A stretch of 64,000 nt of DNA from Tribonema minus (GCA_017506865.1 JAFCMP010000223.1:372001-436000), one strand, 5' to 3'. Shown: positions 51,435 through 62,231, numbered from the stretch's first letter. The notes: generated from the letters alone by a model not told the origin. Translations and numbers: made by a program.

Positions 51435-52787
51435 TCACACCTGTGCGGTTTTGCCCGCGGTCGCCGTGCCTGCGTGCGGCTGTGCGCCTGCCGCGAGCGC
51501 GAACTCGTGAGGGGCCGTCGACGCGGGTGCGTGAGTCGAACCGGGGGCAGGAGCGCGGGAGCCGTCGACGCGAGCGCGAATGGCGGGGTCGTACCAACCC
51601 TCGATGTCGCCGCGCGCATCGGCGACGAACACCCTCCTGGAGTCGCTGTGCATGATATGCAGCACGACGACGCAGGCGCCGGGGGTGAGAGTTATCGTCG
51701 CCTCTGCGGTGCCACTGCGATAGGGCAAGAGCGGTCCGTCTCGCTCGCGAAGTATTCGCGCGCCGCCGTTGAGCCTGGTATCCAACACGATCACCTCCCC
51801 AGCAAGCGACGCACCGCCATCGTCCGGGAGCCTGTCGTGCAGGAGCCTGTTGTCGCGTATGTCCACCGCACCGGAGACGGCGAGGTAGATGGAGATGACC
51901 GGCTTCGTCGGCGAGGCGCGCTCGATATGCACATCCACATTCTGCAGCACGCCGCCTGCAGCATCACCGCTATTGCCGCCGTGGGAAATGAGTTCCGCCG
52001 CCAGTGTGAGCGTCGTTTTGAAGCTGACTTCGGATGCGATGCGTGCGATAACGGGTCTGAGGCTGCCGTCATCAGCGCAGCAGAGTAGGTGATGTTCAGC
52101 TCCGTTCGCACGGATCTTGAAGACGATATCGTTCTCAACAAGCATCGGGTTCTTGAACATTGTGCCTCGAGACACGAACCTCGCGCCCCAGCCAGTGCGA
52201 AATCCGTCTACCATCCTGCGAATCATCGCTTCGACAGCAGCACGATCAGCATCAACGCCTTGGGTGGCAGCAGTGCTGCTGGCGTCCGCTGCAACGCCAT
52301 GGGCAGCAGCGGCACTGCTGTGGGTGGTGGCTGCACTGCCGCAGGCGTCGAGTGCACCAGCGTGGGTGGCAGCGGAACCGCCGCGGGTGGTGGCTGCACT
52401 GCCATGGGCGTCAGATGCACCGCCACGGGCGGCAGCACTGCCGCGGGCGTCCGCTGCACCGGCGTGGGCGGCAGCGGCACTGCTGCGGGTGGTGGCTGCA
52501 CTGCCGTGGGCGTCGAGTGCACCAGCGTGGGTGGCAGCAGAACCGCCGTGAGCGGAGGCTGCACTGCCATGGGCGACAGAAGCACCGCCATGGGCGGCAG
52601 CACTGCCGCGGGCGTCCGCTGCACCGGCGTGGGTGTCCTCTGCTCCGACTCGACTGTCAGCGGTGCCGCTGTCGCCGTCGACGAAGTGCTCGGCTTCGTC
52701 ACTACGGGGCCCCTGCACGCGCAGGCGGTTCGGTGCGACTGTGACGGTGATCGTCGTTGGGTCTGTGCATGTGCTAGCCTTTGACAT
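51435..52787 (-). CDS. Fibre-like protein with Ala/His/Gly repeats
   Basis: 450 aa from the ATG at 52787 (MSKASTCTDP). Residues about 50-190 are short repeats of the type AHGSAATTRSSAA and THAGALDAHGSA, resembling the head repeats of trimeric adhesins (YadA-like). The C-terminal 250 residues are non-repetitive and beta-rich (VENDIVFKIRANGAEHHLL, TKPVISIYLAVSGAVDIRDN, TEATITLTPGACVVVLHIM). That stalk-plus-head layout suggests a surface or virion fibre. The plus strand across the repeats is also open, but lacks matching non-repetitive flanks, so the minus strand is preferred. Confidence 0.6.
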   Translation of the reverse strand: MSKASTCTDPTTITVTVAPNRLRVQGPRSDEAEHFVDGDSGTADSRVGAEDTHAGAADARGSAAAHGGASVAHGSAASAHGGSAATHAGALDAHGSAATTRSSAAAAHAGAADARGSAAARGGASDAHGSAATTRGGSAATHAGALDACGSAATTHSSAAAAHGVAADASSTAATQGVDADRAAVEAMIRRMVDGFRTGWGARFVSRGTMFKNPMLVENDIVFKIRANGAEHHLLCCADDGSLRPVIARIASEVSFKTTLTLAAELISHGGNSGDAAGGVLQNVDVHIERASPTKPVISIYLAVSGAVDIRDNRLLHDRLPDDGGASLAGEVIVLDTRLNGGARILRERDGPLLPYRSGTAEATITLTPGACVVVLHIMHSDSRRVFVADARGDIEGWYDPAIRARVDGSRAPAPGSTHAPASTAPHEFALAAGAQPHAGTATAGKTAQV

Positions 52788-53264
52788 GACAAAGCAGTGC
52801 GCTGTGATGTATGGTATGTAATGCTGTACGCATGACGTATTCACGAGACACGATGGAAACATGAGCGAGCACGTGATGCTGCATTCACACGAGTTGAAGA
52901 ACGTCATGACACCACAGCAACTCGGCCAGCGTTATGAAAGAAAGTACATTTGAAGTGTCAAACCCCATTCACGATGCCGCTGAGAATTGCTCAGTCGATC
53001 ACCCTAGCCCATCGTGCTCTCGACGCTAACACCACCATTCACGTCGTCCGCCGCCTTGCGCTTGGTGCCCTGTGATGTGATGAATGATAACATGCAAACA
53101 TGTGCTGTTCAAAAACGAGTGTCATATAGAAGAATGAGTTAACACTTTACACTTCTGCTCGCCATGTAGGCATCTCAAGCCCGGGTCGCAGTTCTGTGCA
53201 TGAGTCACAGCAAGATGGTGGGTCTGCAGTGACAAGACACACAAGCCATGCAATCTTCACGCAC
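52788..53264. other. No supported gene at the junction of virus-like and spliced DNA
   Basis: AT-richer unique sequence without a convincing frame. It separates the last intronless ORF of the virus-like block from an exon with clear splice sites. Confidence 0.4.
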
Positions 53265-53579
53265 CTTCATAGGAGTGAGCACAGCATTTGCTTCCTCCTG
53301 AAATCTCATCTCGGCGGCAGCCTTCTCAGCTAAAGCCGCCTGCATGTCCTGATGAACTCGGTTAGCCTCATCTGCCGCTCGCCTCTTCGTTACTGCCACC
53401 TGCTGCGCAGCGGCCGCCGCAGCCTCTGCAGCCTCTGCTTCTGCAGTCAGAGCTGCTGCATTTTCAGCTGCAGTGCGTGCTTGCGGGGCAGCGTCCTCCA
53501 GCTCCACCCTTAACGCAACTGTGCTGTCGATCACCTGCCTCAGTTGTTTGAGCTGGTCGACGTTGAGGCCCGTAAAATC
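53265..53579 (-). CDS. Internal exon of a coiled-coil protein
   Basis: On the minus strand the acceptor ctttgcag ends at 53580 and the donor gtgcgt follows ATGAAG at 53265. The 105 codons between are open in phase 0-0. The exon encodes DFTGLNVDQLKQLRQVI followed by a long Ala/Glu-rich coiled coil (ALTAEAEAAEAAAAAAQQV) with no other domain. Neighbouring exons could not be placed with confidence. A likely donor at 54035-54030 (minus) may belong to an upstream exon. Confidence 0.45.
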
Positions 53580-54767
53580 CTGCAAAGACACCAAAAACAT
53601 GTTTGTTGCAGCGTGTTGGTTGAACAGGAAAAGTGCAAGCGCAAGTGCTGCATGCAGCACCAAGCACAGAGCAGACCGCAGCAGCAGCACGCAGCAGCAG
53701 CAGCAGCAGTAGCAGCTCATGCCAAGTAGGATGTTTCAACTAAGTATGCGCAAAAGCTCAAACAGCAACGGACACATAACCTTGATGCATTGTTTTGCAA
53801 AATGACTACAAATGCTGCATGGACTCAGAAAGCAGATGGGCGCCATGAAATCCGCAGCGCAGCTCCTCTGAGGGAGGATGTCTCCAAAATATGTGCGCAC
53901 AACAGCAGCAGCAGGACTAATAGACCGGTGCAGGTGCTCATAGCGCTACGCATTCAAGAAGGCTCTTGAAAAGACACACGTGATGCTCTGGTGCTAACAG
54001 GATAGTTTACCTCCCTTGCACAGCAAATCACTCACCATTTCCGACTATGTTTCTTCTTTGTGTTGCCGGTTCTGCTGCTGCTGGAGCTGTGGCGCTGACA
54101 GTCCACTGCTGCTGACGGTGCGGTACCACTGCTGCTGTTGCTGGCTCAATACTGATCCTCTTTGCGCACTGTTGACTGCTTAATGGCTGTGGCGCTAGGG
54201 TTTTCATGTGGGATATACTGAACTGAAGTAGGATGTTGAAGTGCAGGAAGAGAGGGGAGTGGCAGCAAGGCTTGCCAGAAGCTGTTGTAACAGCGCTGTC
54301 AGCAGCGCTTTCAGCAGCGCTTTCAGCAGCGCTTTCACCAGTGCTTCCAGCAGCAGCAGCACTGCCTACGGGTCTGCACCACACACACCTGCGCAAAAAA
54401 TCCAAGTTTGAGTTGAGGTTGCGCTGGCAAGGAAGCCAGCAGGCACAGCAGCAGCAGCAGCAGCACACAGTTCAGCAGCAGCAGCAACGCCAGCAACACC
54501 AGGACTAACAGCAGCAGCCGAATAAGCATTCAACAGCGCACGCAGCAGCAGCAGCAGCAGAGGCCCTCATGGCCATCAGCACCAGCGCAGAAGGCAAAAA
54601 TTAAGGTCCCACAGGTGAAGGCAAACAGCAGACAGCAGCAGCAGCTACGCAGTGCTCTCTACTCTTCTTGTACACTGCCTATCAGCGCATAGAGAAGCAG
54701 CAGGCAGAAACAGAAGCAGCGCTAGAAGGCAGCAGCAGCAGCAGTAGCAGAAGGCGGCAGCAGCAGC
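53580..54767. other. CAG/CTG-rich region, no firm gene
   Basis: Contains several (CAG)n tracts (53685-53710, 54440-54490, 54540-54560, 54725-54765) and a run of gcgctttcagca repeats (54295-54345). One minus-strand frame (54028-54468) ends in a good donor and could be an exon. The promoter and 5' UTR of the OTU gene probably lie in its last part. Confidence 0.35.
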
Positions 54768-57700
54768 ATGGCGGTGGCGAGTCAGCATTGTGCGAAGTGT
54801 AACGCCATAATGAGGAGCAGGCTAGACCGCGCAGCAGCGATACCCGACTACCCGCTCGCAGAATATCCGTTCTGCCTGTACCCGCCCCACCTACGGAGCC
54901 CGGAGCTGTTCTTGCCGATGTACCGTGCCGAGCACACGGCGCAGTGCCACGACGTCGAGTGCAGGTGCACCATCGACGTCTGCGGCGCCGTGGTGGGCTG
55001 GGAAGGAGTAGAACAGGGCACGACAGTCGAGTTCTACGAGGCATGCGCTCGTGCCCTCGACTCTCAGGTCATCGCTAGCGAACTGCGAGTCTTCGGACCT
55101 CTTCACAGCGGGGCGTTGATGCCGGGTAGGCGTGAGGTCGTGGCTCAGGCCTTGACCGCGGACTCCACAGTGCTCGTCTGGGATGCCTCTCACGACGGAC
55201 CGAGGCAGTGGATCGTGTTCCACCTGACGCGCGCGGAGCTCATGGTGTACATCACCTGTCAGGAGCCGCTGCAGTGCAATCCCTCCGTCACTTATGCCAT
55301 AGCATGCCTTCGGGCTGCGTGGTGCATCAAATGGCGGCGTGAGGACGTTATTCCTGTTGAAACCCACAGGACACACAGGTCTCCGTTGTCCATCGCACTG
55401 GACATTGCGAGAGGGACCCAGGTGGACCCCAACGGTGACGATACCGTGTCCCTGGACTTCTTCCGATGCGAGGTGGCGTCATTTGGCGCCTCACACGCCG
55501 TCGCTCTCGCACGCCGGCAGCAGATCGCGGCCGCGGCGCTGGACGGTTACCGGCGCTCGCGACCGCCGCGGCCAGCTGCTGTCGCTCGCGAGGTCGTGCA
55601 CTTCTCACTGTCTGAGGTGCACGAGATGAGCGCCGCGAGCGTGCAGCGCGGCATTGACTCTCTCAACGTAGCGCTGGAGGACGCGCTCAAATCCCTGGCG
55701 AAGAGTCAACGCGACATGCGCGTGCAACCAGACATCGCGCAGAATCCAACGAAGCACGTGGCCAAGCTGCGCGCCAGGGAGGCGTTGGCCCGGGCCTATG
55801 CAGAGCAGGCCGCTGAGCTGCGTCGCTGGGTCGCCTGGCTGGACTCAACCGCCGACGGCGGTTCGGGGAGTGGCGGCGGCGGCGGCAACGGCGACGGCGA
55901 TGGGGGCGGCGACGGGGGCGGGGCAGGAGGTGCGGACAGCGACAGCGGATCAGAAACATACGTCTGCGGCGGATCCGTCCGCCTCTCCGCCAGCAGCGCG
56001 GGGGGCACCGGTGGCGGAAGGGGCGCCCACGGCACAAGTGGTGAGGGGGGTGCAAGCGAAGCAGACGCTTTACAGAACACGGTAAGTCTACACTGCGTAC
56101 AGAGTGAGCACTGCGTGCAGCATGACCGCCGTGCATGTACTTGTCAATGTCCGAGTGTTGCAGTGCCTCGCTGAGTGCATGTTGTGCACTTTCACTACCG
56201 TACTGCGCAGCGCGGCAACACGGATGAGGACATGCCGCAAGCCCTGGCGCTATCAGCGGTTGGGGTGCAAACACTTGCGGCAGCAGCGGTAGGCGGTGGA
56301 CGGTGGGAGGGGGGTGTAGGCGCCTTGCACAATGCAGTGAGTGATGAAATCCCAATACATGCCCTGCAATGCCGCAGCGCACGATGTTTCTCAAGCGATC
56401 ATCAAAGTGTGAAGAGCGTCATGCAAATTTTTTGCTCTGGCCTCGCTGCATGTTATGAGTCGCTCACATTACCTGGTTTCACTGTGTGAGTGTATGTTGC
56501 AAACATGTGATTGTGTCACTAATGTAATGTGAGAGCGCTGGTGTGCTGCTTGAGCGTGCAAGTGTTAGTGTCACCAATGGTTTAAGTAAGTTTCCCGCAT
56601 TCACCAATGTTGTAACTGTGCGGTGACATGCAGCCTGCAGCTGTCCTGCCAGGCGGCGGGGGGGCGCGGGGGGCGGGGGTGAAGCGGGTGCCTTGCGTAC
56701 CATCCATGCATGGCAGCGCGCTAGCGGCTGTGTTACTGCTCATATTGTAAAGCTTGAGGTGATACGCCTGTGCATCATTAGTACTCGTCACAAAATCTTT
56801 ACAGCTTACGCTTCTGCACGCTCATCTCCGACGCAGCTCGCTGCCGTTGATGAGGACATGCCAGATGTCCCGCCGCAAGGAGGGGCATCGGCAATGACCG
56901 AGGTGCGAGCTCAAGACGCGGCGGCAGCAGCGGCGCAAGAGGCGGCGGCAGCAGCAGCGGCGCAAGAGGCGGCGGCAGCAGCGGCGGCGCAAGAGGCGGC
57001 GGCAGCAGCGGCGGCGCAAGAGGCGGCGGCAGCAGCCGCAGCGGCACAAGAGATAGCACAAGCGGCTGCGGCTCAGGTGCAGGAGGCAGCGGCGGCAGTG
57101 CCAATTAATGAAGCCGCAGTGGTAGCAGAGGCAGCGCAGGCAGCATCAGCTCGAATGCAAGAGGCAGCGGGGGTGGGCGGCGCAGGCGGCGCGGAGGGTG
57201 CAGGCGCCTTGCGCAATGCGGTGAGTGATGACAAACTGTGCATGACATAACTCAAGCGATGTATAGAATCAAGAGCGGCATTGCTCATCGCACTCAATGT
57301 GTGTTATTTGTCACTCACGTATTGTTTGAGTCATGTTATCATGCTCATCAATGTCGGTTTTTTGTGATGTGCCCGCAGCACGGTGACATGGATGAGGACA
57401 TGCCAGATATTCTGCTGCTAAGTCTGGCACCTGCAGCGGCGGAAGCGGGTGGGGGAGGAAGCGAGGGGGGTGCGGGCAAAGCGGGCGCCTCGCATAGTGT
57501 GGTGAGTGGGTTCTTCAACCCGACGTCAGTACGAAATCATGTTGAAGTTTTCAGGTGACGCGTCTGTTGCATTGCTTCCGTACTCATTGTAAACATTGTG
57601 CAACTAACACCTCTGCGCGCTCATCTGTGATGCAGCTCGGTGACAACGATGAGGACATGCCAGATGTGTCGTCGCAAGGAGAGGCATCGGCAGTGGCCGA

Positions 57701-58904
57701 GGTGCGAGCACTAGAGGCAGCGGCAGCAATGCAACCGCCGTCTCCAAGGCAAGATGCAGCGGCACCGGAGGCGGCAGCGGAGATGGCATCGGAGGCGGCA
57801 GCGGAGACGGCAGCGGAGGCGGCAGCGGAGGCGGCAGCGGAGGCGGCAGAGGAGGCCGCAGAAGAGGCTGCAGAAGAGGCCGAGGCGGCAGCGGAGGCGG
57901 CACAGGCAGCAGCAGAGGCTGCCGAGGCAGCGGTGCCGAACTCACCGGCAGCAAAGCGAGCACGGCGAGCACTGGAAGCGGAGGCACTGATCATTCATGT
58001 ACGTGAACGCTTCATGAGACGATGCACTATGTTGTTTTGTCATCCATGCCGTGCCGCATCACACTCATCGCTATATTTCCCATGCTTGGTTGTCGTCCTG
58101 CAGACGCCGAGACGCCAGCCACCTGACGACGCCGGCGCGCCAGCCGATGCCGTGCCTGAGCCCACAAACTTCAACGTCAACACCGTGCTGGTGCGGTCCG
58201 TTCCGACCCTGCGAGATGTCCAGGTCATCAACGTGGCCGGCGACAACGACTGCGGGCGCCACGTGCTGCGCTACTTGCTCGCCATGCAGACGGGCACGGA
58301 ACCGATCAGCGTCGAGCAAGTTCGTGACCAGCTGCCGTTCGCACTGCAGACGATACTGGAGGGCGCCGGCAAAACAGCAAAACAGGTCGCCAGGCACGTC
58401 GCCACGTACACAAAGCGTAGCGGCAAGGATTTCACACAGACAGCGCATCGCTGGCTGTGGGCGGAGGAGTTGAGTGTCGGCATCGCCTCAGGGAAGTTCA
58501 CATCTGAGGCAGGCGACCAGAAGGTCAATCTTGTCGTGCTGGAAGAATACGTCCCCAGGTTCAAAGGTGCGAGGGGCACCAGAAAGCATGTGCGCACCAA
58601 CATCTGGGCGTACGAGAAGTCGGTCACTCGCTTCGTCGTCCTCGTGATGACCGGAGCGACCGGGGGCAGGAACGGAGGCGCGAACCACTACCAGATCGTC
58701 GTGAAGCGGGCCCCGGCGGGTTGTGTGGGTGTGTTTGACACCAGCGTCGAGTTTGACGGCCACTTCGTCTCGAGCCTGTTTGAACTCATGGACTCGCAAG
58801 ACATCCTCGAGACCGAGGTCCCCGCTCTGCCTCAAAAGAACATGGACACGCTCTTCAGGCAGTGGTTTCAGAAGCCGAATGAAGATGGTATGTGTCTGAT
58901 TTGA
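54768..58904 (+). CDS. OTU-like cysteine protease with tandem-duplicated acidic exons, six exons
   Basis: Exons 54768-56081, 56211-56336, 56837-57220, 57379-57501, 57636-57998 and 58104-58904, every junction phase 0, about 1036 aa. Exon 1 (438 codons) is a conserved-looking unknown domain (CAKCNAIM at the start) with a Gly-rich acidic tail. The next four exons all open with DEDMP and then Ala/Glu/Gln-rich low complexity; they are duplicates of one exon. The last exon holds VINVAGDNDCGRHVLRYLL, with Asp-x-x-Cys as in OTU proteases, WAEELSVGIASGKF, and GGANHYQIVVKR with the catalytic His. Deubiquitinase-type activity is inferred. It is an ordinary spliced gene between two intronless virus-like blocks. 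Confidence 0.7.
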
Positions 58905-58993
58905 ATACATTGTGCGTATCGCATCAACACCAGAATCGAGTCGTGCGCGTCTCGTCGATTTGCTCGTGCTTACACATTGCGCTGCTCGAGGCG

Positions 58994-59953
58994 TCAAGAC
59001 AGCGGCGGCAGCACTGTCTTGTTGCGATGCACTTTTGCGTAGCACACTGCCAACACATGTTTTCCCCTGCCGCACCTCGTACACACGGCGTGCGGCGAAC
59101 GCAGCAACTCGCGTCTCGCCGCGAACAGCGCCTCGTCGACGGGCGGCAGTTCTTCGAAAGGAGTGTCGTCCCTGCGCGCACGCTTGCTGTCGGCCGTGCA
59201 GTCCGCCGCGAAGTGCGTGGGGTCGCCGCACTTGAGGCACGCATCCGTCGCTCCCCACAGCTGCTTCTCAATGGCCCGCCTCTCTTCCGGTGTAAACCGA
59301 GCCGTAATGTATGAGCCACCTCTGACGTTGTTGAGGCCGTGAATCGCCATCAGCATCAGCGTCGCCGTCGCTTCCTTGAACTTGTTGCCATTGTACTCAA
59401 TGTTGACGACTCGCTCCATGGGGTAATGCTTCGTCCACATTGCACCGTCGGTGCCCGTAAAGTGCTGCTCGAGTCGCTTGGGAAGGTTAGTCGTGAACCC
59501 CACGTAATATTTGCCCCCCCTCAGCTTCAGTGTGTACACGACGCTGAACTCGCTCTCTCTGGGCGCGATGAACGAATCCCACGGAGGGGGGGGGTGCCGG
59601 GGCGACGGTGGTGGTGTGGGCGGCGACGACGGCGACAAACACGACGGTGTCGAAAAGGGCAGCGGAGGCGACGTAGTGGATGTTCGTGACGAGAGCACTG
59701 GCGAGAGCAGGAGCGACGCACGCAGTGGAGGCGACGAAGTCGACGCTCGCGATGCTGTCGAGAGCACTGGCGACAGCAGGAGGGAAGGCGGCGGAGGTCT
59801 GGGTGAGAGAAGAAGCGACGGGGGTGGAGACTGCGCTCTCGTCTCCGCTGCTGCCATCTGCATCAGCTTAAATACATCAGACTTGTCGTACGTGACGCCC
59901 AGTACATCGCACGCCGCTTTGAAATCGTTGGCGACTCTGGTGATGGTGTTCAT
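58994..59953 (-). CDS. GIY-YIG endonuclease domain protein with zinc knuckles
   Basis: 319 aa from the ATG at 59953, preceded by a TATA-like tttataatatt. A short helical N-terminus is followed by a Pro/Ser-rich linker (residues about 38-135). The GIY-YIG domain has VYTLKLRGGKYYVGFT, the conserved Arg in LPKRLEQHFTG and the metal-binding Glu in KFKEATATL. It is followed by a CCHC knuckle (CLKCGDPTHFAADC) and a second CTRCGRGKHVLAVC. GIY-YIG plus zinc-knuckle proteins are a recurrent type in algal and protist giant viruses. It nicks or cuts DNA; its role in the virus is not established. Confidence 0.75.
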   Translation of the reverse strand: MNTITRVANDFKAACDVLGVTYDKSDVFKLMQMAAAETRAQSPPPSLLLSPRPPPPSLLLSPVLSTASRASTSSPPLRASLLLSPVLSSRTSTTSPPLPFSTPSCLSPSSPPTPPPSPRHPPPPWDSFIAPRESEFSVVYTLKLRGGKYYVGFTTNLPKRLEQHFTGTDGAMWTKHYPMERVVNIEYNGNKFKEATATLMLMAIHGLNNVRGGSYITARFTPEERRAIEKQLWGATDACLKCGDPTHFAADCTADSKRARRDDTPFEELPPVDEALFAARRELLRSPHAVCTRCGRGKHVLAVCYAKVHRNKTVLPPLS

Positions 59954-60020
59954 GCTTTTCTCAGAGAACAATATTATAAATGCATCTCTCACGACGCGTT
60001 CAGCGGTAAGGATCCACCGC

Positions 60021-60326
60021 TCATGTGTACGGATCGACGAGCATCCCCAGCAGCGTCCCTGCGGCGAGCGAGACGACCGCGATGTTTCTCTCCAAAGGTG
60101 TCCCCCCTCCTCGAAACGTCTTCATTCGATTCATGTAGAACAACACGCTCCCTATTGCTACAAGAGACGCTTCGAAATCCGGAGATATTCTCACTTCGCA
60201 GCGTTTGAAACACGTCTTTACTGCAAACCACGTCTCCACCGCTGCTTGAGCGATGGGCTCTCGAAAAGAAGGCGAGGTGATGATTGCACCGCACAGAATG
60301 ACGATCAGTGTTTCCTGGATCCTCAT
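60021..60326 (-). CDS. Small membrane protein
   Basis: 101 aa from the ATG at 60326 (MRIQETLIVILCGAIITSP). Hydrophobic segments lie at the N-terminus, in the middle (LVAIGSVLFYMN) and near the end (AVVSLAAGTLLGMLV). It is divergent from the gene at 60359 with only 32 bp between start codons, a compact viral-like arrangement. No family recognised. Confidence 0.5.
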   Translation of the reverse strand: MRIQETLIVILCGAIITSPSFREPIAQAAVETWFAVKTCFKRCEVRISPDFEASLVAIGSVLFYMNRMKTFRGGGTPLERNIAVVSLAAGTLLGMLVDPYT

Positions 60327-60358
60327 TTTTATGTACGCACAACACAATAGCAGTGACG

Positions 60359-61288
60359 ATGACACGAAAAGTGGATGAATTCATGCGCGCGATGAATACT
60401 CGGGGGGACGCGGACGAAGAGGTGCGGGGCGTGATCGAGAGGACAAGCAGTATGAAGCCGTCGTACGCTCTCTCGATCTTGGTCGACTTTGTCAGATTCG
60501 CAGGTGCGATAAACTCTGCGCAAGAGCCGCGCGCGTGCATCCTGCGGTATTGCACCTCCCTGAGGGAAATCGCTACGTCGTCGGAGTGCCCGCCTGAAGC
60601 ACGAAGACTCATGGATGCAATTGTGGGGGCGCTCCTCGCGTGGCACAGCGGTGACGACCTGGCGCACACGATGGCGGGCGTGACTTTCAGGAAGGCATTT
60701 TCCTGTAGTGGGAGCGACGTTCCGGCGTACACCGCCACCAGCTTCTTCGGAGCGAGCGCTCTGAAGGTCATGAAGAAGAAGGCTGCCGCCAGCGAGGACG
60801 CCGATTGTCCCAACCGATTCCTGTTGGACTTACTGTCCACTCCCCAGAGCGAGCAGCAGCTGCGAACTGAGGTGTTCAGAGCAGGATGCGCGTGCGCCGA
60901 AGCCTCCGAATCGTCGCGTTCATTGGGATTCGAGCCTTTGTACAAGAAGGGAGGTGTCCACGACGATGTGTGGCGAACGATCGGCGCTCGAGTGTACGGA
61001 GTAGAGGACCCGGAGGTGGTGAGGTGGACCGTGGTGGTCAGCGATCTGACAGGGGACTGCGACCGCGTCCGGGCGCTAATTGCGATTCTGTCGTTCCTGT
61101 TGTACTTCAAGTATTTGCGGAAGCACGCGACGGAAACGATTGCAAAGTTCGGCGACGACATTGACGGTGTCGAAGCACCTGATGAGCCTGCCGAGAGGAC
61201 CGATGACACGCACTCACGGCCCATCGCTGACATCGGAGCCTGGGCGAGCGCCAATCCTTCGCGGGTTCGTGTTATCAAGACTGAATGA
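60359..61288 (+). CDS. Unrecognised 309-aa protein of the virus-like block
   Basis: From the ATG at 60359 (MTRKVDEFMRAMNTRGD). Mostly helical, with VRALIAILSFLLYFKYL as one possible membrane segment near residues 240-256 and an acidic, Pro-containing tail. A long frame on the opposite strand (to 59989) is a shadow: it has an odd composition and runs over two other genes. The last 14 bp overlap the convergent gene at 61275. Confidence 0.5.
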   Translation: MTRKVDEFMRAMNTRGDADEEVRGVIERTSSMKPSYALSILVDFVRFAGAINSAQEPRACILRYCTSLREIATSSECPPEARRLMDAIVGALLAWHSGDDLAHTMAGVTFRKAFSCSGSDVPAYTATSFFGASALKVMKKKAAASEDADCPNRFLLDLLSTPQSEQQLRTEVFRAGCACAEASESSRSLGFEPLYKKGGVHDDVWRTIGARVYGVEDPEVVRWTVVVSDLTGDCDRVRALIAILSFLLYFKYLRKHATETIAKFGDDIDGVEAPDEPAERTDDTHSRPIADIGAWASANPSRVRVIKTE

Positions 61289-61565
61289 TGCGCGTGGAAT
61301 ACGCGCCGCCCGGAAAGAACATAACGACGGCCCCCCCCACGAACGAAACCGCCAGCGCCCCCAATATCGACGTCTGCCTGACGTGCATGGCATCGACTTC
61401 TTCGGCGAGCAGGAACGGCGGTTCCGAAGCGAGGCTGATCAGAAACACGACAGTCGCAGTGATGGACGCCAACCCGAGCTTCGTGCTGAAAAGGGCATTC
61501 GAGAGAGCGAAGTTACCTTGAGGGCGTGTGCCCGGGGCCGTGACGATAACAGAGGAGAGCGACAT
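61275..61565 (-). CDS. Small membrane protein
   Basis: 96 aa from the ATG at 61565 (MSLSSVIVTAPGTRPQG). Two strong hydrophobic segments: GLASITATVVFLISLA and SILGALAVSFVGGAVVMFF. Convergent and overlapping by 14 bp with the preceding gene. Upstream is an A-rich tract (caaaaaaaacc) typical of the starts in this block. Confidence 0.5.
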   Translation of the reverse strand: MSLSSVIVTAPGTRPQGNFALSNALFSTKLGLASITATVVFLISLASEPPFLLAEEVDAMHVRQTSILGALAVSFVGGAVVMFFPGGAYSTRIIQS

Positions 61566-61643
61566 GTTTAAAGGGTACACATACAAAAAAAACCATTTAG
61601 TCAATGTTGCTCTCATTGCTCTCGAGGATCGCACACGCAGCAC

Positions 61644-62231
61644 TCAGTCGCTTTTGCTTCCCGTGACACCCTCCGTCTCCAAAGTCGCGTCGTCCGTGCC
61701 GGCAACCTCCGGCGCAGCAGCATTCTCCTCTGCTGCGCCCTCAACGATGCCCTTGAACTCCTCATTCGCTTTGAGCGCCGCGCGCCTCGCCTTGTCCTCA
61801 TGCGCCTGGGCTAGCCTCTCCACCATCTCCCTCTTGGTCCCCTTCTCGTGCTCCCGGTGCGAATCGAGGATGGCTTGCACGCGGCCGTCGGTCATGTTGA
61901 CGTTGTCGATTTCATTGACATTGGGAGGCAACGCGGCCCAAGCATTGGTCTTAAGGCAGAAGACGTCGAAGAAAGTATTATCATCGCGAATAGCCTTCGC
62001 CCACCGGTTCGCCTCAGCCATCGTCTCGCGGCAGCCATGCACCCTGATGGTGAGCTGCTCGGCCTTCTGATTCGTGCCGTGCGGAGCCACAATTGTCATG
62101 ACACAGTAACGCTGCGACGAGTCGGTGAGATGGTGCGGCACGGGCTTGCGCGAGTTCATGCCATTCTCATCCACATCTTCGATGCTCCTCCAATCAGCCA
62201 TGCTGTTCTGGTGATACACAGCATGCAACAT
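61644..62231 (-). CDS. DUF5832-like giant-virus protein
   Basis: 195 aa from the ATG at 62231; the ATG at 62201 (MADWRSIEDVDENG) is an alternative. The core QLTIRVHGCRETMAEANRWA, then DDNTFFDVFCLKTNAWAALP, has the order of a family found almost only in nucleocytoplasmic large DNA viruses, annotated DUF5832: a small beta segment, an A-x-x-R/WA helix, a D..F-V-V strand, then W and PP. The C-terminal third is a charged helix and an acidic tail. Function unknown. The match is from memory of the family pattern. Confidence 0.55.
   Translation of the reverse strand: MLHAVYHQNSMADWRSIEDVDENGMNSRKPVPHHLTDSSQRYCVMTIVAPHGTNQKAEQLTIRVHGCRETMAEANRWAKAIRDDNTFFDVFCLKTNAWAALPPNVNEIDNVNMTDGRVQAILDSHREHEKGTKREMVERLAQAHEDKARRAALKANEEFKGIVEGAAEENAAAPEVAGTDDATLETEGVTGSKSD

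Noticed and set aside
52089..52784. Plus-strand Gly/Cys-rich YadA-like ORF of 231 codons
   Set aside because: Only the repeat part looks ordered. The minus strand stays open for 450 codons with a convincing non-repetitive domain.
56681..57250. Separate Ala-rich protein starting near 56693
   Set aside because: The region is exon 56837-57220 plus intron. The supposed start lies in intron sequence before a clear acceptor.
59989..61278. 429-codon minus-strand ORF
   Set aside because: It runs across two better ORFs (60021-60326 and 60359-61288), has Ser/Arg-rich shadow composition and no domain pattern.
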